Of a stretch of DNA of 64,000 nt, positions 16,914 through 24,773 are shown one piece after another. The position numbers were made by a program, and so were the translations under genes. The notes under the pieces were generated by a model. It saw only the letters and a program-made list of their open reading frames with translations. It did no database searches and had not been told where the DNA came from. Position 1 is the stretch's first letter. Each line of letters opens with the position of its first letter. Source of the stretch: Lentisphaerota bacterium (GTDB taxonomy: Bacteria > Verrucomicrobiota > Lentisphaeria > Victivallales > Victivallaceae); the NCBI GenBank assembly GCA_015061625.1, contig SUWG01000003.1:108489-172488 (forward strand). Direction: 5' to 3'.

Positions 16914-19600
16914 CTCCTCTGGTTCAGGCGGAAAATCTGGAGTTCCGCTTTAAGAAAACTCTTGCTTTGAACCGGGTTTCGCTGTCGGTCTATCCCGGAG
17001 GATTATACGGTTTGATCGGCCCGGATGGGGTGGGCAAATCCACTTTGCTTTCGCTGATTTCCGGGGCAAGGCGTATGCAGAAAGGAAAACTTTTCTGTTT
17101 GAATGGCGATATGCGTGATCCCCGTCACCGGGAAAAGTGCTGTCCGCAAATCGCCTATATGCCGCAGGGCTTGGGCAAAAATCTTTATTTCACTTTGACC
17201 GTGGAGGAAAATCTGCAATATTTCGCCCGTCTTTTCGGGCATGATCCGGCAGAACGCCGCCGCCGCATCGACTTGTTGACCGCCAGTACCGGGTTGAAAG
17301 ATTTTCTGGATCGTCCGGCGGGGAAACTTTCCGGCGGCATGAAACAGAAACTCGGCTTATGCTGTGCCTTGATCCACGATCCGGAACTTCTGATCCTGGA
17401 TGAACCGACCACCGGCGTCGATCCGCTGGCCCGGCGGCAATTCTGGGAACTTATCGACCGTATCCGGGAACAGAATCCGGCGATGGGAGTGATCGCCGCC
17501 ACTGCTTACATGGATGAAGCCGCCCGCTTTGACCGGCTGCTGGCGATGGATGAGGGAAAGATCCTTTTTGACGGTACTCCCGCTGATTTGTTGAAAAACA
17601 GCGGCAAACGTGACCTTGACGGCGCATTCATCCAATTACTGCCGCCGGAAAAACGTGCCGGTCACCGTGAACCATTACTTACTCCCTTGCCGCCGGATGA
17701 TGATATTGCCATTTCCGCTCATGATCTTTCCAAAAAATTCGGTTCATTTACTGCGGTGGATAAGGTTTCATTCACCATCCGCCGGGGGGAAATATTCGGC
17801 TTTCTGGGGTCGAATGGGTGCGGCAAAACCACGACGATGCGGATGCTTACCGGTTTATTGGAACCCAGCGGCGGCACAGCTTGTCTTTTCGGGCATCCGG
17901 TATCGGGAAACACCATGGAGATCCGTAAAACTCTGGGGTATATGACCCAGAGTTTTTCGCTTTACAATGAATTGACGGTCAAAGCCAATTTGATGCTTTA
18001 CGCCCGTTTGTGCCAACTGCCGGAAAAAATCGTTGCCGGGCGTTGCAGTCAGATGCTCGACCGTTTCGGATTGCAGGAGTATGCCGGGGAATTTCCCGCC
18101 GCTTTGCCTCTGGGCATCAAACAACGGCTTTCGCTGGCGGCGGCAGTTATCCATCGGCCGCAAATCTTGATTCTGGATGAACCGACTTCCGGTGTCGATC
18201 CGGTGGCGCGCGACAACTTCTGGGAATTGATAATCGAATTATCCCGCCGGGATAAAGTGACCATATTCATCACCACTCATTTTATGAATGAAGCCATGCG
18301 TTGTGACCGCATTTCATTGATGCATTCCGGCAGATCGCTGGCGTGTGACACTCCGGCAAATGTGATAAAAGCCAGCGGAAAAAATGACCTTGAAGCGGCA
18401 TTCATCCATCTGCTTGAATCGGCTTCCCCGCCGGTGGAACTGCCGGATTTGCCGGAAATAAAAACTGCCCGGCAGGAAAAAACATCCCGCTTCAGCATCC
18501 GGCGGCTGATGGCCTGTGCGTGGAAGGAAAATCTGGAATTGCTCCGGGATCCCATTCGCGCCGCCCTTGCGCTTTTCGGCGCATTGCTCCTGATGACCGT
18601 CATGGGGTACGGGATCAGCATGGATGTCGAAGAACTGCCCTTTGCCGTGCTTGACCGGGATAATTCCACGATAAGCACTGATTATGCTTTGAATATTTCC
18701 GGCAGCCGTTATTTCGTGGAAAAATCCCCGGTGAAAAATTATGCCGACCTTGACCGCCGGATGAAAAACGGCGAATTGAGCATGGTCGTGGAGTTGCCGC
18801 CGCAATTCGGCAAAGATCTGGAATCCGGCAAATCCCCGGAGGTCGCCGTCTGGGTCGATGGGGCAATGCCCATGCGTTCGGAAACGATCAATGCCTATAT
18901 CAATGCCATGCACAAGCAGTGGCTGGCTTCCCGTCCGGAAAATTTCTCTGTCAAGCCGCTGGATATCGAGATCCGTTACCGTTATAATCCGGATGTCCGC
19001 AGTCTGCCATCCATGGTGCCGGGGGTGATCCCGGTGCTGTTGATCATGCTTCCGGCGACTCTGGCGGCTCTGGCGGTCGTCCGGGAAAAAGAGATGGGGT
19101 CGATCATCAATTTTTATGTCACTCCGCTGACCCGGCTGGAATTCCTGCTCGGCAAACAGATACCTTACGTTTTTTTCGCTTATTTAAGTGCATTGCTGAT
19201 GGTCGTTATGGCGGTAACGGCATTTGACGTGCCGGTGAAAGGCAGTTGGATTTTGCTTCTGACCTCACTGTTTTTGTATTGCATTACTTCTACGGGCATG
19301 GGGTTGCTCGCTTCTTCCGTGACCCGCAGTCAGATCGCCGTGATTTTTCTCACCATGCTGGCGACCATGCTTCCGGCGACCCAGTTATGCGGCCTGATCA
19401 ATCCGGTTTCCACCCAGCAAGGTCTGGCGAAACTCATCGGCACGATCTATCCGACGACTTATATGTTGCTCATCAGTCGCGGAGTTTTCAATAAAGCATT
19501 GGGATTCAAAGAACTGTCCGGCACATTTTTTGTGTTGCTCATCAGCGTGCCGATCGTTATTTTACTTGGCGCATCATGCCAGAGGAAACAGGAAAAATGA
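16910..19600 (+). CDS. Dual ABC-ATPase / ABC-2 permease fusion (RbbA-like)
   Basis: An 896-residue exporter subunit with two ATPase domains followed by an ABC-2-type membrane domain. Domain 1 has Walker A GPDGVGKS, signature LSGGMKQK and Walker B LLILDEPTTGVD. Domain 2 has Walker A GSNGCGKTTT and Walker B ILILDEPTSGVD, but a degenerate signature (LPLGIKQR in place of LSGGQ). The permease part starts near residue 540 and has about six membrane segments with a large periplasmic loop. The architecture matches RbbA/YhiH. It overlaps both neighbours by 4 bp, so the three genes are translationally coupled. Substrate unknown; drugs or lipids are common. Confidence 0.9.
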   Translation: MTPLVQAENLEFRFKKTLALNRVSLSVYPGGLYGLIGPDGVGKSTLLSLISGARRMQKGKLFCLNGDMRDPRHREKCCPQIAYMPQGLGKNLYFTLTVEENLQYFARLFGHDPAERRRRIDLLTASTGLKDFLDRPAGKLSGGMKQKLGLCCALIHDPELLILDEPTTGVDPLARRQFWELIDRIREQNPAMGVIAATAYMDEAARFDRLLAMDEGKILFDGTPADLLKNSGKRDLDGAFIQLLPPEKRAGHREPLLTPLPPDDDIAISAHDLSKKFGSFTAVDKVSFTIRRGEIFGFLGSNGCGKTTTMRMLTGLLEPSGGTACLFGHPVSGNTMEIRKTLGYMTQSFSLYNELTVKANLMLYARLCQLPEKIVAGRCSQMLDRFGLQEYAGEFPAALPLGIKQRLSLAAAVIHRPQILILDEPTSGVDPVARDNFWELIIELSRRDKVTIFITTHFMNEAMRCDRISLMHSGRSLACDTPANVIKASGKNDLEAAFIHLLESASPPVELPDLPEIKTARQEKTSRFSIRRLMACAWKENLELLRDPIRAALALFGALLLMTVMGYGISMDVEELPFAVLDRDNSTISTDYALNISGSRYFVEKSPVKNYADLDRRMKNGELSMVVELPPQFGKDLESGKSPEVAVWVDGAMPMRSETINAYINAMHKQWLASRPENFSVKPLDIEIRYRYNPDVRSLPSMVPGVIPVLLIMLPATLAALAVVREKEMGSIINFYVTPLTRLEFLLGKQIPYVFFAYLSALLMVVMAVTAFDVPVKGSWILLLTSLFLYCITSTGMGLLASSVTRSQIAVIFLTMLATMLPATQLCGLINPVSTQQGLAKLIGTIYPTTYMLLISRGVFNKALGFKELSGTFFVLLISVPIVILLGASCQRKQEK

Positions 19601-20715
19601 AACAGCATTTACGCAATATCTACCGTCTGGGAATCAAGGAATTAAGCGGATTATACCGGGATAAACTCATGCTTATTCTGATAATTTATTCCTTTTCACT
19701 GGGAATATATATTTCCGCCAAAGCCGCGCCGGAATCGATCACCAATGCGGCGATCGCAGTGGTCGATGAAGACCATTCGACGCTCTCCCGGCGCATAACC
19801 GATGCTTTTACGCCGCCGATGTTCAGTAAGGTCAAATATATCCGGCTGAATCAGATCGATCCGGGGATGGATAAGGGGGAATATACTTTTGTAATGGTCA
19901 TTCCGCCGGATTTTCAGAAAGATCTGCTGGCTGGACTGGATCCGGCATTGCAGTTGAATGTGGATGCCACGCGCATGAGTCAGGCCTTTACCGGGGCCGG
20001 ATATATCCAGCAGATAACCAATCTGGAAGCAGAGCGTTTTCTGACAGATGGTAAAAATCCTGTTCCGGCATCCCGTCTGGTCATGCGCAACCGTTTCAAC
20101 CCCAATCTGACCCGTTCATGGTTCAGTTCAGTGGTGCAGTTGATCAACAACGTTTCGCTTCTGGCGGTCATTCTGACCGGGGCGGCACTGATCCGGGAAA
20201 GGGAAAACGGCACTCTGGAACACTTACTCGTTCTGCCGCTTACTCCGCTGGAGATCATGCTGTCCAAAATCTGGGCGATGTCGCTGGTCGTGCTGATCGC
20301 CGCCGGAGCATCGTTGATTTTTCTCATTCAGGGGATATTGAAAATGCCGGTCGTCGGTTCCCGGTGGCTGTTTATGCTGGGGATGCTGATCAACCTTTTT
20401 GCCGTGACTTCTCTGGGGATTTTTCTCTCATGTATCGCCAGAAATCTGCCGCAACTGGGAATTTTGCTGATTCTGGTGCTGATGCCGATGGATATGCTTT
20501 CCGGCGGCATGACTCCGCAGGAAAGTATGCCGCAGGCGGTTCGTTTTATCATGCAGGCGGCTCCGGCGACGCACTTTGTCAGTTTGAGTCAGGCGATACT
20601 TTACCGCGGGGCGGGGATCGAAGTGGTGTGGAAACAGTTTCTGGCATTAACTGTTATCGGCGGTATTCTTTTTTACTTTTCACTTTGGCGATTCAAAAAG
20701 AGCATTGCATCCTGA
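19597..20715 (+). CDS. ABC-2 type transporter permease (YhhJ-like)
   Basis: A 372-residue membrane protein. It has one N-terminal membrane segment, a large periplasmic loop, then about five C-terminal segments, as in the ABC2_membrane_3/YhhJ family. The motif ERENGTLEHLLVLPLTPLEI is the conserved cytoplasmic loop. The track's start at 19576 lies inside the previous gene; the ATG at 19597 overlaps the upstream stop as ATGA and has a Shine-Dalgarno (agga), so it is preferred. It likely pairs with the half-permease in the preceding fusion protein. Confidence 0.88.
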   Translation: MKQHLRNIYRLGIKELSGLYRDKLMLILIIYSFSLGIYISAKAAPESITNAAIAVVDEDHSTLSRRITDAFTPPMFSKVKYIRLNQIDPGMDKGEYTFVMVIPPDFQKDLLAGLDPALQLNVDATRMSQAFTGAGYIQQITNLEAERFLTDGKNPVPASRLVMRNRFNPNLTRSWFSSVVQLINNVSLLAVILTGAALIRERENGTLEHLLVLPLTPLEIMLSKIWAMSLVVLIAAGASLIFLIQGILKMPVVGSRWLFMLGMLINLFAVTSLGIFLSCIARNLPQLGILLILVLMPMDMLSGGMTPQESMPQAVRFIMQAAPATHFVSLSQAILYRGAGIEVVWKQFLALTVIGGILFYFSLWRFKKSIAS

Positions 20716-20865
20716 AAAATCTGTTTTACTGCAGTTTTGACTTTTCACCCTGACCGTGGGGGGCAAAAAATACTGTTTTTGCCCGTTGCAATACTTGTAT
20801 TTCATTGTGCAGGATGTTATCTTATATCCGAATATTATACTGCACAAAATAAAAGGATACAGGTT

Positions 20866-22098
20866 ATGAAAATCTCCCATTTTGAAAAGGTAATTTCTCC
20901 GGAAATCGGAGTCACTCTCGCCGGTTACGGCGCAAAAGATGTCGCCAAACGCCTGCATGATGATTTGAAGTTGTCCGTTCTGCTGATGGATGACGGTAAA
21001 ACAAAAGGTGCTGTTTTGAGTTTTGACCTGATCGGTCTGGATGAGGAATATATCATCAAAATCAGTCAGGATGCCGCCGCTGTCATCGGTTGCGAAGCGG
21101 AAAATGTCATTGTCACTTGCACTCATACCCATTCCGGGCCGCATACCCGCACGGCATACACTTACGGTGCCAATCTTGAATATATGGAAAAACTTTTCCA
21201 ATGGGTCAGAGAAGCCGTCACCGCCGCCATGGATAAGTGGCAGGAAGCCGATACCTATTTCTACAGTTGCCAGTGTGATGAAAATTACAACCGCCGTTAC
21301 ACCGACGGAGCAAATAACGGCAAATATCTGCCCATGAACCGCAGTTTTGAACCGCTGGCCACCGGATTCAAAGATCAGGAACTCGGTTTGCTCATCTTTA
21401 CGGAAGTCGGCAGTTGGGAACCGCTGGGCGTAATGGTCAACTTTGCCGCTCATCCGCTGGCTTCTCACTCCATGGGATTGGGCAGCCACCAGATTTCAGC
21501 TGATTTTCCCGGTGTGTTGCGCGATGTGCTGGCGGATAACAGTTGCTGGAGCGTTTTTCTGCAGGGTGCCGCCGGTGATCAATTCCCCAAAGATGCCGAA
21601 TGCGGTTTTGAAGCCGCCCGCCGCTGTGCCAACGGCGTGGCTATCGAAGTTATGCGCGGCCTGTGCGATGCTCCCCGCAACCCCGAACTTTATAAAATCG
21701 AAAATCCTGAAATTCGCACTTCCATCGTCAAAGTACCGGTCGCCATCCGTCACGATAAGGCCTCGGTCGGTCGTCAATACCCATATCTGGCGGGCAGGGA
21801 CGAGGTTGAATTGCGCTTGCACCTTTTCGCCATCGGCGATGTCTGTCTGGTCGGTGTTCCCGGTGAACTCTTTGGCGAACTCGGTCAGGAAATCAAATGG
21901 CACAGCCCCTTCCGCAGAACTTTTATTCTTTATAACTCCACAGCTTACATAAGTTATATATGCCATGCCAACGCTTTTATTTCCGGCGGTTACGAAACCG
22001 GAAGTTCCCAGTTGCAACCCTATGAAGGACTGAAACTGGTCGTTGCCGCCGTCGAAGGTATGCGCAAAATACACGCCCCATTCCCCTTTGAGTTGTAA
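20866..22098 (+). CDS. Neutral/alkaline ceramidase-like hydrolase
   Basis: A 410-residue protein related to the N-terminal catalytic domain of neutral ceramidases (zinc amidases). It has CTHTHSGPHT at about 85-94, a zinc-ligand motif, and a second His segment (FAAHPLASHSM). GAAGDQFPK also matches the family. True ceramidases are longer and have a C-terminal Ig-like domain, which is missing here. No signal peptide follows the preferred ATG at 20866 (Shine-Dalgarno aagga). The track's longer frame from 20737 adds an unlikely leader. Substrate uncertain; family members in these bacteria may act on other amides. Confidence 0.75.
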   Translation: MKISHFEKVISPEIGVTLAGYGAKDVAKRLHDDLKLSVLLMDDGKTKGAVLSFDLIGLDEEYIIKISQDAAAVIGCEAENVIVTCTHTHSGPHTRTAYTYGANLEYMEKLFQWVREAVTAAMDKWQEADTYFYSCQCDENYNRRYTDGANNGKYLPMNRSFEPLATGFKDQELGLLIFTEVGSWEPLGVMVNFAAHPLASHSMGLGSHQISADFPGVLRDVLADNSCWSVFLQGAAGDQFPKDAECGFEAARRCANGVAIEVMRGLCDAPRNPELYKIENPEIRTSIVKVPVAIRHDKASVGRQYPYLAGRDEVELRLHLFAIGDVCLVGVPGELFGELGQEIKWHSPFRRTFILYNSTAYISYICHANAFISGGYETGSSQLQPYEGLKLVVAAVEGMRKIHAPFPFEL

Positions 22099-22736
22099 TT
22101 TGCTTTGTGTTATGGGCAATCTCACGCCTTGTTTGTCGTTGGCTCGGTCGAGTACGGCAGTACACTCCCTCGCCGCCTCCGGCACAAAACGTGACCTTGC
22201 CGCATACTCCAAAGCAAATTGCCGAACATGATTCCCCGGTAGAATTCGCACTCTGCCGGGGTTGTTTTGTATCTGCCAGCCGCAAGAGGTCGTCTTTGTC
22301 ACGGGAAACCGCGCAGACCGCAGTCGAATGCACTTTTGCGGAGCAAAAGCCGCCGCAACAATAGTTGCAAGGATGAGCAAGCGGGCGAGCAATAGCCGGC
22401 ATGTGCAGTGGAAAGGCCGCCCAGGCAAGCCGTAAGGCGAAGCCGCTTGACGACCGGCAAAGCCGGTCTGGCGGCCGCCCCACGGAATCGACGGCGTTAC
22501 TTCCGTGGGGAAATCACGCCCGGAGCAACTCTTTATCACGGGAAATCTCCGGCAAAAGGTGGGGAGTTTGAGGGGAGGAAAAGGCGTTAGCGTTTGCCTT
22601 CCCTCAAGCGGACAAAAGCATATAAACGCTCCACAGGGTGATTAACGGCAACAATATGTGGCTTGTTTACGCTTGATATCCCACCCCTTCGTCCCCTTGC
22701 AAAAATTTTAAAAAAATAAAATTTGCATCTTGACAA
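22099..22736. other. GC-rich non-coding stretch, probable repeat element
   Basis: About 640 bp without a credible gene, richer in GC than its surroundings. It holds an 11-bp inverted repeat aatttgctttg/caaagcaaatt (22097-22107 and 22210-22220) and several hairpins: ccccggtaga/tctgccgggg (22234-22261), gaccggcaaagccggtc near 22452, and cccacgga/tccgtggg near 22480-22509. A similar ccccggtaga hairpin lies at 62684. The look is that of a dispersed intergenic repeat or a structured RNA rather than a decayed gene. Confidence 0.45.
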
Positions 22737-22907
22737 ATGCTTTTATCCGCACAGGGCGATGCCGATGGTCAATATGCGTTGGGATTGTGTTATGAAAAGG
22801 GGGTGGGCGTCACCAAAGATCAAACCGAGGCCGTTAAATATTATCGTTTGTCTGCTGCTCAAGGATTTCAGTTGGCAGTTGATGCATTGAGGCGATTGGG
22901 GCTGTAA
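22737..22907 (+). pseudogene. Truncated Sel1-repeat gene remnant
   Basis: A frame of 56 codons that matches the last ~50 codons of the intact Sel1 gene (GDADGQYALGLCYEKGVGVTK ... VDALRRLGL, stop). An in-frame stop lies just upstream (tga), so only the C-terminal end survives. It is followed by the same 3' flanking sequence as the intact gene. It is best explained as the tail of a lost tandem copy. Confidence 0.8.
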
Positions 22908-23014
22908 AAGCGTGTCTGGGACATTGATGAAACAACATTGAAAAATTGTTAATAACTTTTTGTTGCTTGGACTAAAAATGTCCAAGTGTCGGTGTTATAT
23001 TATCGGCCTGTCAA
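22878..23014 (+). repeat. 137-bp direct repeat, copy A
   Basis: Matches 24455-24591 (offset 1577 bp) with a single difference (t at 22995, c at 24572). It contains the end of the Sel1 frame, the intergenic sequence, the palindrome cttggactaaaaatgtccaag and a -10 element. Confidence 0.92.
22966..23001 (+). promoter_or_regulatory. Sel1 gene promoter with palindromic operator-like site
   Basis: CTTGGAC-taaaaat-GTCCAAG (22966-22986) is followed by TATATT (22996-23001). The palindrome centre coincides with the -35 position. The start codon follows 40 bp later. Copy 3 of the same element lies at 24543-24578. Confidence 0.65.
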
Positions 23015-23041
23015 TTCTAAAACGGGGAAAGGAAACATTTA

Positions 23042-24484
23042 ATGGCGGGAAAAGTTTTTTGGTCGGTTGCGGTAGTGGTGATGGTTCAATTTTTCCTTTA
23101 TGCTCAAGCAGATATTGCTGTTTTGCGTACTGCCGCAGAAAACGGCGATGTCAATGCTCAAAACGAGTTGGGATTATGTTATTATAGAGGAAACGGAGTT
23201 GAACAGGATCACGCCGAAGCCTTCCGGCTTTTCCGCCTTTCTGCCGAAAAAGGCAATGCCGAAGGTCAATGTTGGCTTGGAGTGTGTTACTATAAAGGTC
23301 ATGGTGTGGAACAGAATTACGCCGAAGCCGTTCGTTACATTCGCCTTTCTGCCGAACAGGGCAACGCCGATGGTCAGGTTAGGCTTGGAGTGTGTTACTA
23401 TAAAGGTCATGGTGTGGAACAGAATTACGCCGAAGCAGTAAAATACTTCCGTCTCTCTGCCGATCAAGGCAATGCTCTTGGTCAATGTTGGCTTGGAGTG
23501 TGTTACTATAATGGACATGGCGTGGAACAGGATTATGCCGAAGCCGTCCGATTGGTCTGTTTGGCTGTCGAACAGGGCAATTCCAATGGGCAGGTTTGTC
23601 TTGGGGTATGTTATTTCGAAGGCAAAGGCGTGGAACAGAATTACGCCGAAGCCTTCCGTTTGTTCTATTTGGCTACCGATCAGGGGGATGCTGAAGGTCA
23701 GGTTTGGCTTGGAGTGTGTTACTATTATGGTTGTGGCGTGGAACAGTATTATGCCGAAGCCTTCCGTTTGTTCCGTCTCTCTGCCGATCAAGGCAATGCT
23801 TTTGGGCAAACTTTGCTTGGTCGTTGTTATTTTGAAGGCAAAGGCGTAGAACCAAATTATACCGAAGCTGTTCGTTTATTTCGCCTTGCTGCCGATCAGG
23901 GGGATGCTGAAGGTCAGATTTTGCTTGGATGGTGTTACTATAATGGTCATGGCGTGGAACGAAATTACACTGAAGCCGTCCGATGGTTCCGTCTCCTTGC
24001 CGATCAGGGCAATGCTCTTGGGCAAACTTGGCTTGGCCGCTGTTATTTTGAAGGCAAAGGCGTGGAACGAAATTACGCCGAAGCTGTTCGTTTATTTCGC
24101 CTTGCTGCCGATCAGGGGGATGCTGAAGGTCAGATTTTGCTTGGATGGTGTTACTATAATGGTCATGGCGTGGAACGAAATTACACTGAAGCCGTCCGAT
24201 GGTTCCGTCTCCTTGCCGATCAGGGCAATGCTCTTGGTCAATGTTGGCTTGGAGTGTGTTACTATAATGGACATGGTGTGGAACAGGATTATGCCGAAGC
24301 CGTGAAGTATTTTCGCCTCTCTGCCTATCAGGGGGATGCCGAAAGTCAATATTTGCTTGGACTTTGTTATGAAAAGGGGTTGGGAGTCACCAAAAATCAA
24401 AACGAAGCCGTTAGATATTATCGCCTTGCAGCAGTTCAAAATTTTCAAAATGCGGTTGATGCATTGAGGCGATTGGGGCTGTAA
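23042..24484 (+). CDS. Secreted Sel1-repeat protein (12 repeats)
   Basis: A 480-residue protein with a signal peptide (hydrophobic stretch FWSVAVVVMVQFFLYAQA) followed by twelve 36-residue Sel1-like repeats of the form RL-A-QGNA-GQ-LG-CYY-G-GVE-NYAEAV-F, then a short tail VDALRRLGL. Sel1 repeats form alpha-alpha superhelices that bind proteins; exported ones often act in envelope or host interactions. Repeats 8 and 10 are identical in protein sequence, and a 160-bp segment is perfectly duplicated at a 216-bp offset, so the array has expanded recently. The Shine-Dalgarno (ggaaagg) is good. It is the survivor of a tandem gene pair or array. Confidence 0.88.
   Translation: MAGKVFWSVAVVVMVQFFLYAQADIAVLRTAAENGDVNAQNELGLCYYRGNGVEQDHAEAFRLFRLSAEKGNAEGQCWLGVCYYKGHGVEQNYAEAVRYIRLSAEQGNADGQVRLGVCYYKGHGVEQNYAEAVKYFRLSADQGNALGQCWLGVCYYNGHGVEQDYAEAVRLVCLAVEQGNSNGQVCLGVCYFEGKGVEQNYAEAFRLFYLATDQGDAEGQVWLGVCYYYGCGVEQYYAEAFRLFRLSADQGNAFGQTLLGRCYFEGKGVEPNYTEAVRLFRLAADQGDAEGQILLGWCYYNGHGVERNYTEAVRWFRLLADQGNALGQTWLGRCYFEGKGVERNYAEAVRLFRLAADQGDAEGQILLGWCYYNGHGVERNYTEAVRWFRLLADQGNALGQCWLGVCYYNGHGVEQDYAEAVKYFRLSAYQGDAESQYLLGLCYEKGLGVTKNQNEAVRYYRLAAVQNFQNAVDALRRLGL
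23862..24237 (+). repeat. Internal tandem duplication in Sel1 gene
   Basis: Bases 23862-24021 and 24078-24237 read identically by eye (160 bp) with an offset of 216 bp, exactly two Sel1 units of 108 bp. The frame is kept. Confidence 0.9.
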
Positions 24485-24591
24485 AAGCGTGTCTGGGACA
24501 TTGATGAAACAACATTGAAAAATTGTTAATAACTTTTTGTTGCTTGGACTAAAAATGTCCAAGTGTCGGTGCTATATTATCGGCCTGTCAA
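24455..24591 (+). repeat. 137-bp direct repeat, copy B
   Basis: Second copy of the repeat at 22878-23014. After 'ggaaagga' the two sequences part: copy A leads into the Sel1 start codon, while copy B leads into unrelated sequence, so its promoter has lost its original gene. Confidence 0.92.
24543..24578 (+). promoter_or_regulatory. Third copy of palindrome promoter
   Basis: CTTGGAC-taaaaat-GTCCAAG at 24543-24563 with TATATT at 24573-24578. It lies about 195 bp before the CreD-like gene and may now drive it. Confidence 0.5.
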
Positions 24592-24773
24592 CTCTAACAC
24601 AGGAAAGGATTATTCCCTCCGGGAATGTGTTATTTGATGGGCATCGGCCGCAATGAAAGGCAATGATAATGCGGCACGGTCCTTGTTGATTTTGGGAGAT
24701 TAAGAGTTTGAAACAACTGCACTCAAGGTGGGGGCAGAAAAAATAATTTTATAAACAGAAAGGAAAAGACGAA

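Noticed and set aside
22043-22590. Small ORFs in the GC-rich gap
   Set aside because: Several overlapping frames on both strands, none with a Shine-Dalgarno site or domain; consistent with a non-coding repeat.
23174-23809. 211-residue repeated minus-strand ORF
   Set aside because: It is the mirror of the Sel1 repeats; the repeat pattern follows from the + strand gene.
23042-24484. 108-bp periodic repeats as a possible CRISPR array
   Set aside because: The period equals 36 codons in a continuous coding frame, the repeats are degenerate Sel1 units, and there are no spacers or cas genes.
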